Below, piece after piece: positions 10,249 to 20,100 of a DNA stretch of 64,000 bases; position 1 is the stretch's first letter, and each line of letters begins with the position of its first letter. The stretch is taken from contig LGRD01000024.1 of assembly GCA_001263235.1 (NCBI GenBank), positions 186,001 through 250,000 on the forward strand, read 5' to 3'. The position numbers and the translations under genes were made by a program. The notes under the pieces were generated by a model. That model saw only the letters and a program-made list of their open reading frames with translations. It did not search any database and was not told the DNA's origin. The stretch comes from Methylibium sp. NZG. GTDB taxonomy: Bacteria; Pseudomonadota; Gammaproteobacteria; Burkholderiales; Burkholderiaceae_C.

Positions 10249-12279
10249 TCAGCCGTTCAGCGCCCGCAAGCCGACCGAAAGCTCGCGTGCCAGCGCCGGT
10301 GGCGGCCGGCTGGGCGTGGCTCGGCCGTAGCGCGCCAGTTCAAGCCGCATCAACCCGCTGACCAACACATCCGCGCGCGCGCCGAAACGCTCGCGCACCC
10401 GCTCGGCCAATGCGCGCGGCGAGTCGTGTTCGCTGGCGGCAATGCCGAGCGAGCGCAGGGCGTCGCGCAGACGTTTCATCAGCCGGTGCCACGGGTCGAG
10501 CCGCCGCCGGTCGAGCCAGGCCCAGGCGGCGCCCACCAGAGCCAGGCTGCTGAGTGCGCCGGTCAGCATCAGCGCCAGGTCTTCCCAGCTCGGCGACTCG
10601 ACGCCCAGCCTGCGCAGCAGGTCGAACTGCTGCCCGCGCGAGAACATCATGCTCTGGTTCCAGCGGTTGTTGATGGTCTCCCACGCGCTCTTGAGTTGCG
10701 CCAGCAGCGCGGGGCTGACAGTGCCCAGCGCGCCGGCCAGGATGCCCGGCGCGGGCAGCAGGTTGCGGCTGGCGCGGATGCGCTCGGGCGCCACGGCGGC
10801 GGTCGGGTCGGCGCGCACCCAGCCTTTGCCGTCCAGCCAGTACTCGGCCCAGGCGTGCGCTGCGCTCTGGCGCACGAGGTAGTAGCCGTCCACCGGCAGC
10901 GGCTCGATGCCCTGGTAGCCGGTGACGATGCGCGCCGGCACGTCCAGCGCGCGCATCACGACGACGAAGGCGGCGGCAAAGTGTTCGCAAAATCCCTCGC
11001 GCCGGTCGAGCCAAAACTGGTCGATCGTGTGCGGGCCTTCGTACTCGCCCGGCGCCAGCGTGTAGGTGAAGCCGCCAGTGCGGATGTGGCGCATCAGCGC
11101 GGCGGCCAGCACGTCGGCATCGGCGGTGGCGTAGGCGGGTTGGCGCCGCAACTCGGCCGCCCAGCCCAGCGTGCGCGGGTTCTGGCCCGGGGGCAGCTCG
11201 ATGTGGTCGCGCAGCGCCGGCGTCAGCACAAGCGGGCCGTGCTGGAAGTCCACATGCGCCTCGGCGTTGAAGCGCAGGCGCTCGAAGATCGGCCGGTCGG
11301 CCAGCCACTGCAGGTCGGTGCCGGGCAGCACGCGCCAGCGCTCGATCTGCGGTGCGGTGGCCGTGGCTTCCAGCAGCGGCAGCGTCGCGATGTTGAGTGG
11401 CTCCAGCGTCATCTCGTAGCGCACGGCCGGGCCGCTGGTTCGCAGCGAGGTGCGTATCCCCGCGCCTGGGCCCGCGGGGGCGGACAGTGCGAGCGGGAAC
11501 GACGGCGACTGCGCCCGCCACTCGCTGCCGTCGAAGCGCGTCAGCACCGGCCCGCGGAAGTACATCGCCTCGGCCGGCGGCGGTGGCCCCTCGAAGCGCA
11601 GGCGCATCGCCACGCTGTCGTCCAGCGCCACCTCGGCGACCGATCCCATGCGCATCGTGTTCGACAGCCCGGTCTTGGTCAGGCTGTCCTGCGGCACGCC
11701 CCACAGCGGGCCCACGCGCGGGAACAGCACGAACATCAGCGCCATGATCGGCGCGCCCAGCAGCGCGGTGCGGGCCGACAGCAGCCCGGCCTGGCGCAGG
11801 CTCGGCTGGCCCACCGGCATGTGCGCCAGCACCAGGGCGGTGAGCAGCCCCCAGACCGACACCAGCATGGCCGCCGCCACAGCAATCGACTGCGAGTAGA
11901 GGAAGTGCGTGAGGATGAGGAAAAAGCCGAGGAAGAACACCACGAACGCGTCGCGCCGCGCGCGCAGCTCGAGCGTCTTCAGCGCCATCAGCACCACGGC
12001 CATCGTCACGCCGGGCTCCTTGCCGAGCAGCGTGCGGAAGGACCACAGCGTCAGCAGCGTGGCCAGCCCCAGCGTGGCCAGCAGCACCCAGCGGCCCGGC
12101 AGCGGTGCGTTCACCAGCGCCAGCCGCGTGCGCCACAGCAGCACCGCGACGGTCAGAGCGCCGCACCACAAGGGCAGCCGCGGCAGGTGCGGCGCGACCG
12201 TCCACGCAATCACCGCAAGCAGGAACAGCGTGTCGCGCGACTCGCGCGGCAGGTGCGCCCAGCCCGGCCACTTGGTCAT
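10249..12279 (-). CDS. tgpA: TgpA-type membrane transglutaminase-like protein (DUF3488/DUF4129)
   Basis: Integral membrane protein with a periplasmic transglutaminase-like domain, about 676 residues. N-terminal transmembrane helices (about the first 180 residues) are followed by the DUF3488 region. The catalytic triad motifs are GFCEHFA (Cys about 430), SAAHAWAEYW (His about 474) and VRADPTAAV (Asp about 489). A C-terminal membrane helix and cytosolic tail follow. Pseudomonas TgpA is the best-known relative and is important for growth; substrates are not known. The start was moved to MTKWPGWAHL; the longer frame runs back through an intergenic repeat. It normally follows moxR and DUF58, and DUF58 is indeed upstream here. 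Confidence 0.88.
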   Translation of the reverse strand: MTKWPGWAHLPRESRDTLFLLAVIAWTVAPHLPRLPLWCGALTVAVLLWRTRLALVNAPLPGRWVLLATLGLATLLTLWSFRTLLGKEPGVTMAVVLMALKTLELRARRDAFVVFFLGFFLILTHFLYSQSIAVAAAMLVSVWGLLTALVLAHMPVGQPSLRQAGLLSARTALLGAPIMALMFVLFPRVGPLWGVPQDSLTKTGLSNTMRMGSVAEVALDDSVAMRLRFEGPPPPAEAMYFRGPVLTRFDGSEWRAQSPSFPLALSAPAGPGAGIRTSLRTSGPAVRYEMTLEPLNIATLPLLEATATAPQIERWRVLPGTDLQWLADRPIFERLRFNAEAHVDFQHGPLVLTPALRDHIELPPGQNPRTLGWAAELRRQPAYATADADVLAAALMRHIRTGGFTYTLAPGEYEGPHTIDQFWLDRREGFCEHFAAAFVVVMRALDVPARIVTGYQGIEPLPVDGYYLVRQSAAHAWAEYWLDGKGWVRADPTAAVAPERIRASRNLLPAPGILAGALGTVSPALLAQLKSAWETINNRWNQSMMFSRGQQFDLLRRLGVESPSWEDLALMLTGALSSLALVGAAWAWLDRRRLDPWHRLMKRLRDALRSLGIAASEHDSPRALAERVRERFGARADVLVSGLMRLELARYGRATPSRPPPALARELSVGLRALNG

Positions 12280-12283
12280 GTCG

Positions 12284-12393
12284 GCCCCCCGCTCGACGGG
12301 TACGCCGAGCGACCCCCCGGGGGGGTGCGGGCCGCCGAGGTCCACGCAGTGGGCCTCTTCGTGGCCCAAGGAGCGGCCCGGCGCTCGACCCGC
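12284..12393 (+). repeat. Interspersed GC-rich intergenic repeat, family A
   Basis: This element fills the gap between DUF58 and TgpA. It aligns with the reverse complement of the tandem repeat at 34458-34628. About 44 bases at the left match at roughly 80% including the dyad CCCCCCGGGGGGG, and at the right GGAGCGGCCCGGCGCTCG is identical. This copy carries an extra internal stretch of about 25 bases. No coding sense is evident. Confidence 0.65.
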
Positions 12394-12415
12394 TCGCGTC
12401 GAAGCAGTTCGCTTG

Positions 12416-13444
12416 TCACTGCCACAGCGCCAGCGCCTCCAGGCAACGCCGCCGGTGCGCATCGCCATCGGCCGGTTCGATGTCCACGCCGGGCAGCGTC
12501 AGCGCGTAGTCGGCGCCAACGCGGTGGGCAGCGAGCGCCCACGCGGTCAGGCGCGACAGGCGCTCTTCGGGCGCCAGCGTGCCACAGCCGCGCCAGTCGA
12601 GCACCAGTTCGTGGTGCGACGAGGCGCTGGTGTCGCGGCTCACGAGTTCGCCGCCGGTCTCAAGCGCCTTGGCGGCTTTCTTCCAGACGACGAGTTTGAG
12701 CGGGTCGCCCCGCCGGTAGCCGCGCACGCCCTCGGTTTCGCCGCCGTCGGCGCGCCTTAGCTGGCTCGGGCCGCCAGGCACCGGCCGGGCCCGCGGCAGC
12801 GGCGCGGCGGGGCGCTCGGGGCGCGGGTAGACGAGCAGCCGCGCAGCCGGCCGCCACACCGTCCAGGCGCGGAACAGGCCGAGCGGAAAGCGCGTCTCGG
12901 CGCTCAGCGTCGGCACGTCGTGCAGGCCGCGCGCCTCAGGCACGAAGCTCACGTGCGCGCTCGCCTGGCCACCCGCGGGCACGTCGATCCAGCTCAGCGC
13001 ATTGCCGCCGGCCGCTGCAGAGTCGTCCGCCATCACCCGCAGGCCGATGCCGAATCGCGCTTTGCCCGGGCTCGTGAGCACCACGTCGAGCAGTGCCGCG
13101 TCGCCCGCGAAAACCGGCTGCGGCGGTTTGAGGTGCAGGGTCAGGCCGCGCAACGTGTTGTGCGTCAGGTGCATCGACACCACGCCGCTGCCGGCCAGCA
13201 AAAAAGTCAGCAGGTAGCCCAGGTTCAACTGGTAGTTGATCGAGGCCAGCAGCAGCACCAGCAGCGTGAAGGCGAACATCGTGCCCGCGCGGGTGGGCAG
13301 GATGTAGACGTTGCGCTGCATCAGCAGCAGGGTGTCGGTGCGCGTCTGGCGCTGCTGCACCCAGCGCCGGAATCGCTTGCGCAGCCACGCGGCGGGGTTC
13401 GGCAGGCGGGACGTCGGCGGCGGGCGGTCGAGTTTCAGGTCCAT
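12416..13444 (-). CDS. DUF58 domain-containing membrane protein
   Basis: The 342-residue protein has a basic cytoplasmic N-terminus (AWLRKRFRRWVQQRQ) and two closely spaced transmembrane helices (FAFTLLVLLLASINYQLNLGY and the next 20 residues). A von Willebrand-A-like DUF58 domain follows, with the signature GDPLKLVVWKKAAK near residue 265 and DWRGCG after it. In the usual MoxR-DUF58-TgpA module it is thought to be an adaptor between the AAA+ ATPase and the transglutaminase. Here it precedes tgpA by 136 nt containing a repeat, while moxR lies 7.9 kb away beyond an efflux operon. The start was moved to MDLKLDRPPP. Confidence 0.85.
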   Translation of the reverse strand: MDLKLDRPPPTSRLPNPAAWLRKRFRRWVQQRQTRTDTLLLMQRNVYILPTRAGTMFAFTLLVLLLASINYQLNLGYLLTFLLAGSGVVSMHLTHNTLRGLTLHLKPPQPVFAGDAALLDVVLTSPGKARFGIGLRVMADDSAAAGGNALSWIDVPAGGQASAHVSFVPEARGLHDVPTLSAETRFPLGLFRAWTVWRPAARLLVYPRPERPAAPLPRARPVPGGPSQLRRADGGETEGVRGYRRGDPLKLVVWKKAAKALETGGELVSRDTSASSHHELVLDWRGCGTLAPEERLSRLTAWALAAHRVGADYALTLPGVDIEPADGDAHRRRCLEALALWQ

Positions 13445-13551
13445 GGCGCCACGGCATTGGACCATCGCCAACGCCCGCGGCGCGCCCTGCGCCTCAATGC
13501 CCGGGCGCCGCCCGTGCATTTGAGTTGAATTCGAGGGCTCGCCGGCAAGTA

Positions 13552-13567
13552 AATCAAACGATTGATT
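13552..13567. promoter_or_regulatory. Candidate TetR-family operator
   Basis: Inverted repeat AATCAA-ACGA-TTGATT, 24 nt before the TetR ATG in the divergent region between DUF58 and the efflux operon. It is an AT-rich island in GC-rich DNA. Its size and position suit autoregulation by the TetR protein encoded next to it. A TAGACT hexamer (13575-13580) follows. Confidence 0.5.
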
Positions 13568-13590
13568 AGTTTGGTAGACTTCGCCGCCTC

Positions 13591-14295
13591 ATGACTGTCG
13601 CACCCGACCCCCGCGGCGACGCCCATCGCCCGACCCGCCAGGATGGCGAGCAGTCGCGCGAGCGGCTCTTGCGCGCCGGGCTGGCGCTGTTTGCGCAGAA
13701 CGGCTTCGCCAAGACCTCCACGCGCGAGATCGCCGAGAGTGCGCAGACCAACGTCGCCGCCATCAGCTACTACTTCGGGGACAAGGCGGGGCTGTATCGG
13801 GCGGTGTTCTTCGAGTCACAGGGGTCGCCGGCCGACGAGATTGCGCGCTATTCGGGCACCGAGTTGAGCCTGGCGCAGGCCTTGCGTGGCTTGTACGCCA
13901 GCTTTCTGGAGCCGCTCAAGCAAGGCGACATGGCGCGCCAGTGCATGAAGCTGCATGCGCGCGAGATGATCGAGCCCACCGGCCTGTGGGAAGAAGAAAT
14001 CAGGACCGGCATCCGCCCGATGCACGAGGCGCTGGTGGCGGTTCTGTGCCGACACTTTGGCGTCACGCAGGCCGACGACGATGTGCAGCGCCTGGCCGTG
14101 TGCATTGCCGGCCTCGGAGTGCACATGCACGTGGGCCGCGACGTGACCGACGTGATCGCGCCGTCGCTCAACACCCAGCCCGACTCGCTCGACCTGTGGA
14201 TGGAACGCCTGGTCATGTATGCCGAGGCGATGGTGGCCGCCGAATCACGGCGGCGCAAGCGCAACACACTCTCACAAGGAGACCGCAAGAAATGA
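13591..14295 (+). CDS. TetR/AcrR family regulator, CecR-like (DUF1956)
   Basis: The 234-residue repressor has an N-terminal helix-turn-helix (RLLRAGLALFAQNGFAKTSTREIAESAQTNVAAISYYFGDKAGLYRAVF, residues about 25-75) and an all-helical ligand/dimer domain resembling the CecR (YbiH) group with DUF1956. The gene overlaps the outer-membrane component by ATGA and heads an operon of outer-membrane factor, membrane fusion protein and RND pump. It very probably represses that operon through the palindrome just upstream. The ligand is unknown. Confidence 0.88.
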   Translation: MTVAPDPRGDAHRPTRQDGEQSRERLLRAGLALFAQNGFAKTSTREIAESAQTNVAAISYYFGDKAGLYRAVFFESQGSPADEIARYSGTELSLAQALRGLYASFLEPLKQGDMARQCMKLHAREMIEPTGLWEEEIRTGIRPMHEALVAVLCRHFGVTQADDDVQRLAVCIAGLGVHMHVGRDVTDVIAPSLNTQPDSLDLWMERLVMYAEAMVAAESRRRKRNTLSQGDRKK

Positions 14296-15791
14296 TCCCC
14301 GTGGCCCCCACACGAACGTTGATCCGAACGCCGGCCGGAACGACCGCCTCAAGCGCGGCGTTCGCCCGCACATGCGCGCCGCGCCTGCTGTCCTTCGCCG
14401 CCGCGATGGTGCTGGCCGGCTGCGCCAGCCTGCCCCGGCCCGAGCCGGCGCCTGTGGCGGCCGCAGCCACGGTGCCGGCCGCCTGGCAGGCGCCGCTGCC
14501 GCACGACGGCCAGCTGACCGAACTCGCGCGCTGGTGGCAGCAGTTCAACGACCCGACCTTGAACCTGGTCATCGAGTCGTCGCAGCGCGTCAACCCGTCG
14601 ATCGCGTCGGCCAAATCGCGCATCGAACAGTCGCGCGCCGCCACGGTGGCCGCACAAGCCGCGCTGCTGCCGAACCTGGGCGCCAGCGCCAGCGCCAGCC
14701 GCGGCCGGCCCGACCTGAGCGCGCCGCTGGGCACCAGCCTGTCGGCTGGCCTGCAAGCGGGCTGGGAGTTCGACCTGTTCGGCGCCAACCGCGCCGGCCG
14801 CGACGCAGCACAGGCGCGGCTCGACGGTGCGGCGGCAGGCTGGCACGACGCGCGCGTCTCGGTCGCTGCCGAGGTGGCGGCGCAGTACACCGCGCTGCGC
14901 GCCTGCGAGGCGCAGGTCGCGCAGACGCAGCTCGACGCCGCGTCGCGCGCCGAAACGTCGCGCCTGACCGAGCTCGCCGCCAAGGCGGGCTTCCAGGCGC
15001 CGGCCAACGCCGCGCTCGCACGGGCCAGCGCCGCGCAAGGCAACAGCTTGCTCACGCAGCAACGCGCGCAGTGCGAGTTGTCGGTGAAGGCGCTGGCGGC
15101 GCTGACCGGCATCGACGAGCCAGCGCTGCGCACGCGCCTCGCGGAAAGCAGCGCCAAGCTGCCGCAGCCGGCGCAGATCGCCATCGCGCGCGTGCCGGCC
15201 GACGTGCTGGCGCAGCGGCCCGACCTGTACGCCGCCGAGCGCGATGTGCTGGCCGCCAGCGCCGACGTGGCGCAGGCCAGCGCACAGCGCTTTCCGCGCA
15301 TCAGCCTGAACGGCAGCATCGGCGCGGCGCGCTTCGCAAGCGGCTTGGGCACGCAGGACGGCACGGTGTGGAGCCTGGGGCCGGTGTCGGTGTCGCTGCC
15401 GTTGTTCGATGGCGGCGCGCGGCGCGCCAACGTCGAGGCGGCCCGCGCCCGGTACGACGAAGCCGGCGCGCTGTACGCCGCCCGGCTGCGCGGCGCGGTG
15501 CGGGAAGTGGAAGAGGCGCTGATCGCGCTGAAGAGCACCGCCGACCGCAATGCCGACGCGGTCGTCGCCACCGAAGGCTTCGCCGCCTCGTACGTCGCCA
15601 CGCAGGCGCGCTACCAGGGCGGCCTGGCCAGCCTGTTCGAGCTGGAAGACGCGCGCCGCACGGCCGTGCAGGCGCAGAGCGCGCTGATCGAGTTGCAGCG
15701 CGAGCGCGTGGCGGCCTGGATCTCGCTCTATCGAGCCCTCGGGGGTGGCTGGACCCCGGCCGACCTGCAAGCCGATGCGCGCGCGAAGTGA
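14292..15791 (+). CDS. RND efflux outer-membrane lipoprotein, NodT/OprM family
   Basis: TolC-type channel of 499 residues that forms the outer-membrane exit of the tripartite pump. A long signal region ends at the lipobox MVLAGCAS (Cys about 41). Two outer-membrane efflux repeats follow: WWQQFNDPTLNLVIESSQRVNPSIASAKSRIEQSRA... for the first and RPDLYAAERDVLAASADVAQASAQRFPRISL for the second, each with long coiled helices. The start is the ATG overlapping the TetR stop, with AAGGAG 10 nt upstream; the longer frame is a shadow of tetR. Confidence 0.93.
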   Translation: MIPVAPTRTLIRTPAGTTASSAAFARTCAPRLLSFAAAMVLAGCASLPRPEPAPVAAAATVPAAWQAPLPHDGQLTELARWWQQFNDPTLNLVIESSQRVNPSIASAKSRIEQSRAATVAAQAALLPNLGASASASRGRPDLSAPLGTSLSAGLQAGWEFDLFGANRAGRDAAQARLDGAAAGWHDARVSVAAEVAAQYTALRACEAQVAQTQLDAASRAETSRLTELAAKAGFQAPANAALARASAAQGNSLLTQQRAQCELSVKALAALTGIDEPALRTRLAESSAKLPQPAQIAIARVPADVLAQRPDLYAAERDVLAASADVAQASAQRFPRISLNGSIGAARFASGLGTQDGTVWSLGPVSVSLPLFDGGARRANVEAARARYDEAGALYAARLRGAVREVEEALIALKSTADRNADAVVATEGFAASYVATQARYQGGLASLFELEDARRTAVQAQSALIELQRERVAAWISLYRALGGGWTPADLQADARAK

Positions 15792-15861
15792 GCGCCAAGG
15801 CAAGCGCAAGGCAAGCGCAAAACAAGCGTGAAGTAAATCAACCCCATTCGACATCGACGCC

Positions 15862-17025
15862 ATGAAGCAAAACCTCAAACCCCTCGTCATCGCTCTCGCC
15901 GTGGCGCTGCCGCTGATCGGCGCCGCCGTCGCGTTCAGCGTGCGCGCGGCCGACGACAAGAAGCCCGCTGCCGCCGCGCCCAAGCCGGCGTTGACGGTGA
16001 CCGTGACGCAGCCGCAAACCGCCACCCTGCCGGTGCGCGTGGCTGCCAACGGCAACGTCGCCGCCTGGCAAGAGGCCAGCATCGGCACCGAGGCCAACGG
16101 CCTGCGCCTGGCGCAGGTGCTCGTCAACGTGGGCGACGTGGTCAAGCGCGGCCAGGTGCTCGCCACGTTTGCGCCCGAAACCGTGCAGGCCGACATCGCG
16201 CAGATGCGCGCCGGCCTGGCCGAGGCCGAGGCGATGCTCGCCGAAGCCAAGGCCAACGCCCAGCGTGCGCGCGACCTGCAGCCCAGCGGGGCGCTGAGCG
16301 CGCAGCAGATCACGCAGTTCCTCACCGCCGAGCGCACAGCGCAGGCGCGCGTCGAGGCACAGCAGGCGATGGCCAAGGTGCAGCAATTGCGCCTGTCGCA
16401 GACGCGTGTGCTGGCGCCCGACAACGGCGTGATCTCGGCGCGCAGCGCCACCGTCGGTGCGGTGCTGCCGGCCGGGCAGGAGTTGTTCCGCATGATCCGC
16501 CAGGGCCGGCTGGAGTGGCGCGCCGAGGTGCCATCGGCCGACGTGGCCGCCATCAAGCCCGGCATGAGCGCCACCATCACGCCGCCAGCGGGTTCCGCGC
16601 TGAAGGGCACAGTGCGCATGGTCGCGCCGACGGTGGACCCTCAAACGCGCAATGGCCTGGTCTATGTCGACCTGGCTGAGCCCGGTTCGGCCAAGGCCGG
16701 CATGTTTGCGCGCGGCGAGTTCGAGGTCGGCTCCGGCCAGGGCCTGACCCTGCCGCAAAGCGCGGTGCTGCTGCGCGACGGCTTCAGCTACGTGCTGCGC
16801 GTGGGCGCCGACTCGAAGGTGAGTGAGGCCAAGGTCAAGGTCGGCCGGCGCGTGGGCGACCGTGTCGAAATCCTGAGCGGGCTGGCGGCCGATGTGCGGG
16901 TGGTCGCCTCCGGCGGCGGTTTCCTGGGCGACGGCGACACGGTGCGTGTGGTCGAAGCGGCTGACAAGCCGGCGGTGAAGTCGGCCGCCGCGAGTGCGGC
17001 CGCTGCGCCTGTCGCGGCCAAGTAG
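15862..17025 (+). CDS. RND efflux membrane fusion protein (AcrA/MexE-like)
   Basis: Periplasmic adaptor of the tripartite pump, 387 residues. It has an N-terminal signal or anchor helix (LVIALAVALPLIGAAVAFSV), a biotinyl-lipoyl half-motif (VGDVVKRGQVLATF near residue 95), an alpha-hairpin (about 110-180), then the beta-barrel and membrane-proximal domains. An Ala/Lys-rich C-terminal tail closes it. It sits between the outer-membrane factor and the pump, with gaps of 70 and 87 nt. The outer-membrane factor gene lying before the adaptor gene differs from the common adaptor-pump-channel order. Confidence 0.93.
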   Translation: MKQNLKPLVIALAVALPLIGAAVAFSVRAADDKKPAAAAPKPALTVTVTQPQTATLPVRVAANGNVAAWQEASIGTEANGLRLAQVLVNVGDVVKRGQVLATFAPETVQADIAQMRAGLAEAEAMLAEAKANAQRARDLQPSGALSAQQITQFLTAERTAQARVEAQQAMAKVQQLRLSQTRVLAPDNGVISARSATVGAVLPAGQELFRMIRQGRLEWRAEVPSADVAAIKPGMSATITPPAGSALKGTVRMVAPTVDPQTRNGLVYVDLAEPGSAKAGMFARGEFEVGSGQGLTLPQSAVLLRDGFSYVLRVGADSKVSEAKVKVGRRVGDRVEILSGLAADVRVVASGGGFLGDGDTVRVVEAADKPAVKSAAASAAAAPVAAK

Positions 17026-17112
17026 GCCGCCCACTTTCGCCGCAAGAACCGCAATGGCGACGTAAGCAACGACGCAACGACGCAAGAACGCAACCCAGCA
17101 AGGCAACCCACC

Positions 17113-20100
17113 ATGAACGTTTCCGCCTGGTCGATCCGAAACCCGATTCCGTCGGTGCTGCTCTTCATCCTGCTCACGCTGGTCGGCCTGATGGCCTTCC
17201 GCGACATGCGGATTCAGCAGTTCCCCGACATCGACCTGCCCACCATCACCGTCACCGCATCGCTGCCGGGCGCGGCGCCAGCGCAGATGGAAACCGAGGT
17301 CGCGCGCAAGATCGAGAACTCGATTGCCACCGTGCAGGGCCTGAAGAACATCTACACCAAGGTGCAGGACGGCGTGGCCACGGTGACGGCCGAGTTCCGC
17401 CTCGAGAAGCCCACGCAGGAGGCAATGGACGAGGTGCGCGACGCCGTGTCGCAGGTTCGCTCCGACCTGCCGGCCGACCTGCGCGACCCCGTCATCACGA
17501 AGATGGATTTCGCCGGCATGCCGGTGCTGACCTACACCGTCTCGTCCACGCGCATGGACGACGAGGCACTGTCGTGGTTCGTCGACAACCAGGTCACCAA
17601 GGCGATGCTGGCGGTGCGCGGCGTGGGCGCGGTGGGCCGTGTTGGCGGCGTGCAGCGCGAGGTGCGGGCCGAGCTCGACCCGTCACGCTTGCTGGCGCTC
17701 AACGCGACGGCCGCCGACATCTCGCGCCAGTTGCGCCAGGTGCAGCAAGACGCCTCCGGCGGCCGCACCGACCTGGGCGGCGCCGAACAATCGGTGCGCA
17801 CGATCGCGACGGTGCAGTCGGCGCAAGCGCTCGGTGCATTGGAAATCTCTCTCAGCGATGGGCGGCGCATCCGGCTCGACCAGGTCGCAACCGTCAGCGA
17901 CACCGTGGCCGAACGGCGCTCGACCGCGCTGCTCAACGGCAAGCCGGTGGTCGGCTTCGAGATCACGCGCTCGCGCGGCGCGAGCGAGGTCGACGTCGCC
18001 AAGGGCGTGGTCGCCGCGCTCGACAAGGTCAAGGCCGAGCACCCCGACGTGACGATCACCGAAGCCTTCAACTTCGTCGACCCGGTGATCGAGAACTACG
18101 AAGGCTCGATGGTGCTGATGTTCGAAGGTGCGCTGCTGGCGGTCATCGTGGTCTGGTTCTTTTTGCGCGATTGGCGCGCCACGTTCGTGTCGGCGGTGGC
18201 GCTGCCGCTGTCGATCATCCCGACGTTTGCGGTGATGCACCTGATGGGCTTCACCGTCAACGTGGTGACGCTGCTGTCGCTGTCGCTGGTGGTCGGCATC
18301 TTGGTAGACGACGCGATCGTCGAGATAGAGAACATCATGCGCCACCTGGCGATGGGCAAACCGCCGCTGCAGGCCGCGATGGAGGCGGCCGACGAGATCG
18401 GGCTGGCGGTGATCGCCACCACCTTCACGTTGATCGCGGTGTTCTTGCCGACGGCGTTCATGGCCGGCGTACCAGGCAAGTTTTTCGTGCAGTTCGGCTG
18501 GACGGCGGCGATCGCGGTGTTCTTCTCGCTCGTCGTCGCGCGCATGCTCACGCCGATGATGGCGGCCTACATCCTGAAGCCGCCGAAAAAGGAGCACCCG
18601 GATCCGAACTGGATGAAGTGGTACATGCGCTGGGTCGCGTGGTGCTTGAAGCACCGGCTGTGGACGTTGCTTGCGACGGTGGTGTTTGCGGTGGGCTCGT
18701 GCGCGCCGCTGTTCACCGGGCAGATCGCGGGCGGCTTCATTCCGCCGGACGACCTGTCGCAGACGCAGGTCTACATCTCGCTCCCCCCCGGCAGCACCTT
18801 CAAGCAGACGCTGGCGGTGGCCGAGCAAACGCGCGAGATCGTGCAGAAGAACCCGCACGTGAAGATGGTCTACACCGCAGTCGGCGGTGGCAAGGCCGGC
18901 GGCGACCCGTTCATGGTGTCGGGCGCGGCCGAGGCGCGCAAAGCGACGTTGACGATCAACCTGACGCCGCGCGGCGAGCGCAGCGGCATCAGCAAGCAGG
19001 ACATCGAGAAGGAGTTGCGCGCTGCCCTTGAACAGGTGCCCGGCGCGCGGCTCAACGTCGGCTTCGGCGGCTCGTCGGAGAAGTTCATTCTGGTGCTCGC
19101 CGGCGAAAACGGTGAGGCGTTGAACGCCCATGCCGCGGTGGTGGAGAAAGAGTTGCGCACCATCCCCGGCATCGGCGCGGTCACGTCCACGTCGGCACTG
19201 CAACGGCCCGAGCTGGTGGTGCGGCCCGACAACGCGCGCGCGGCCGACTTGGGCGTCACGTCCGCGGCGATTGCCGACACCTTGCGCATCGCAACCGCCG
19301 GCGACTACGACCAGGGCCTGGCCAAGCTGAACCTGTCGCAGCGGCAGATCCCGATCGTCGTGCGCTTGCCCGACGCAGCGCGCGAAGACCTGGCGCTGCT
19401 GGAGCGCTTGGCCGTGCCCGGTGCGCGCGGGCCGGTGCCGCTTGGCAACGTGGCCACCTTGTCCATCGACAGCGGCCCGGCGCAGATCGACCGCTACAAC
19501 CGGCTGCGCAACGTCAACTTCGAGATCGAGCTGAACGGCCAACCGCTCGGCACGGTGCAGGCGCAAGCCGATGCGCTGCCCAGCCTGGCGCAACTGCCCA
19601 CCGGCATCAGCAAGGCCGCGTTGGGCGATGCCGAGGCGATGGGCGAGCTGTTCGCGAGCTTCGGTTTGGCGATGCTCACCGGCGTGCTGTGCATCTACAT
19701 CGTGCTGGTGCTGCTGTTCCACGCCTGGGTGCAGCCGGTGACGATTCTGGCGGCGCTGGCGCTGTCGATCCCCGGTGCGGTGCTGGCCCTGTACGTCACC
19801 GGCACCGACCTGACGATGCCGTCGATGATCGGCATGATCATGCTGCTGGGTATCGCGACGAAGAACTCGATCCTGCTGGTGGAGTACGCGATCACGGCGC
19901 GGCGCGATCACGGCATGAACCGCTGGGACGCGCTGCTCGACGCCTGCCACAAGCGCGCCCGCCCGATCGTGATGACGACCATCGCGATGGGCGCGGGCAT
20001 GCTGCCGATCGCCATCGGCTTCGGCACCGACCCGAGTTTTCGCGCGCCGATGGCGATTGTGGTGATCGGTGGGTTGATCACCAGCACCTTCCTGAGCTTG

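Noticed and set aside
10234-12699. An 821-codon open frame on the + strand
   Set aside because: Antisense to tgpA and part of DUF58; long only because stops are rare in this GC-rich codon pattern.
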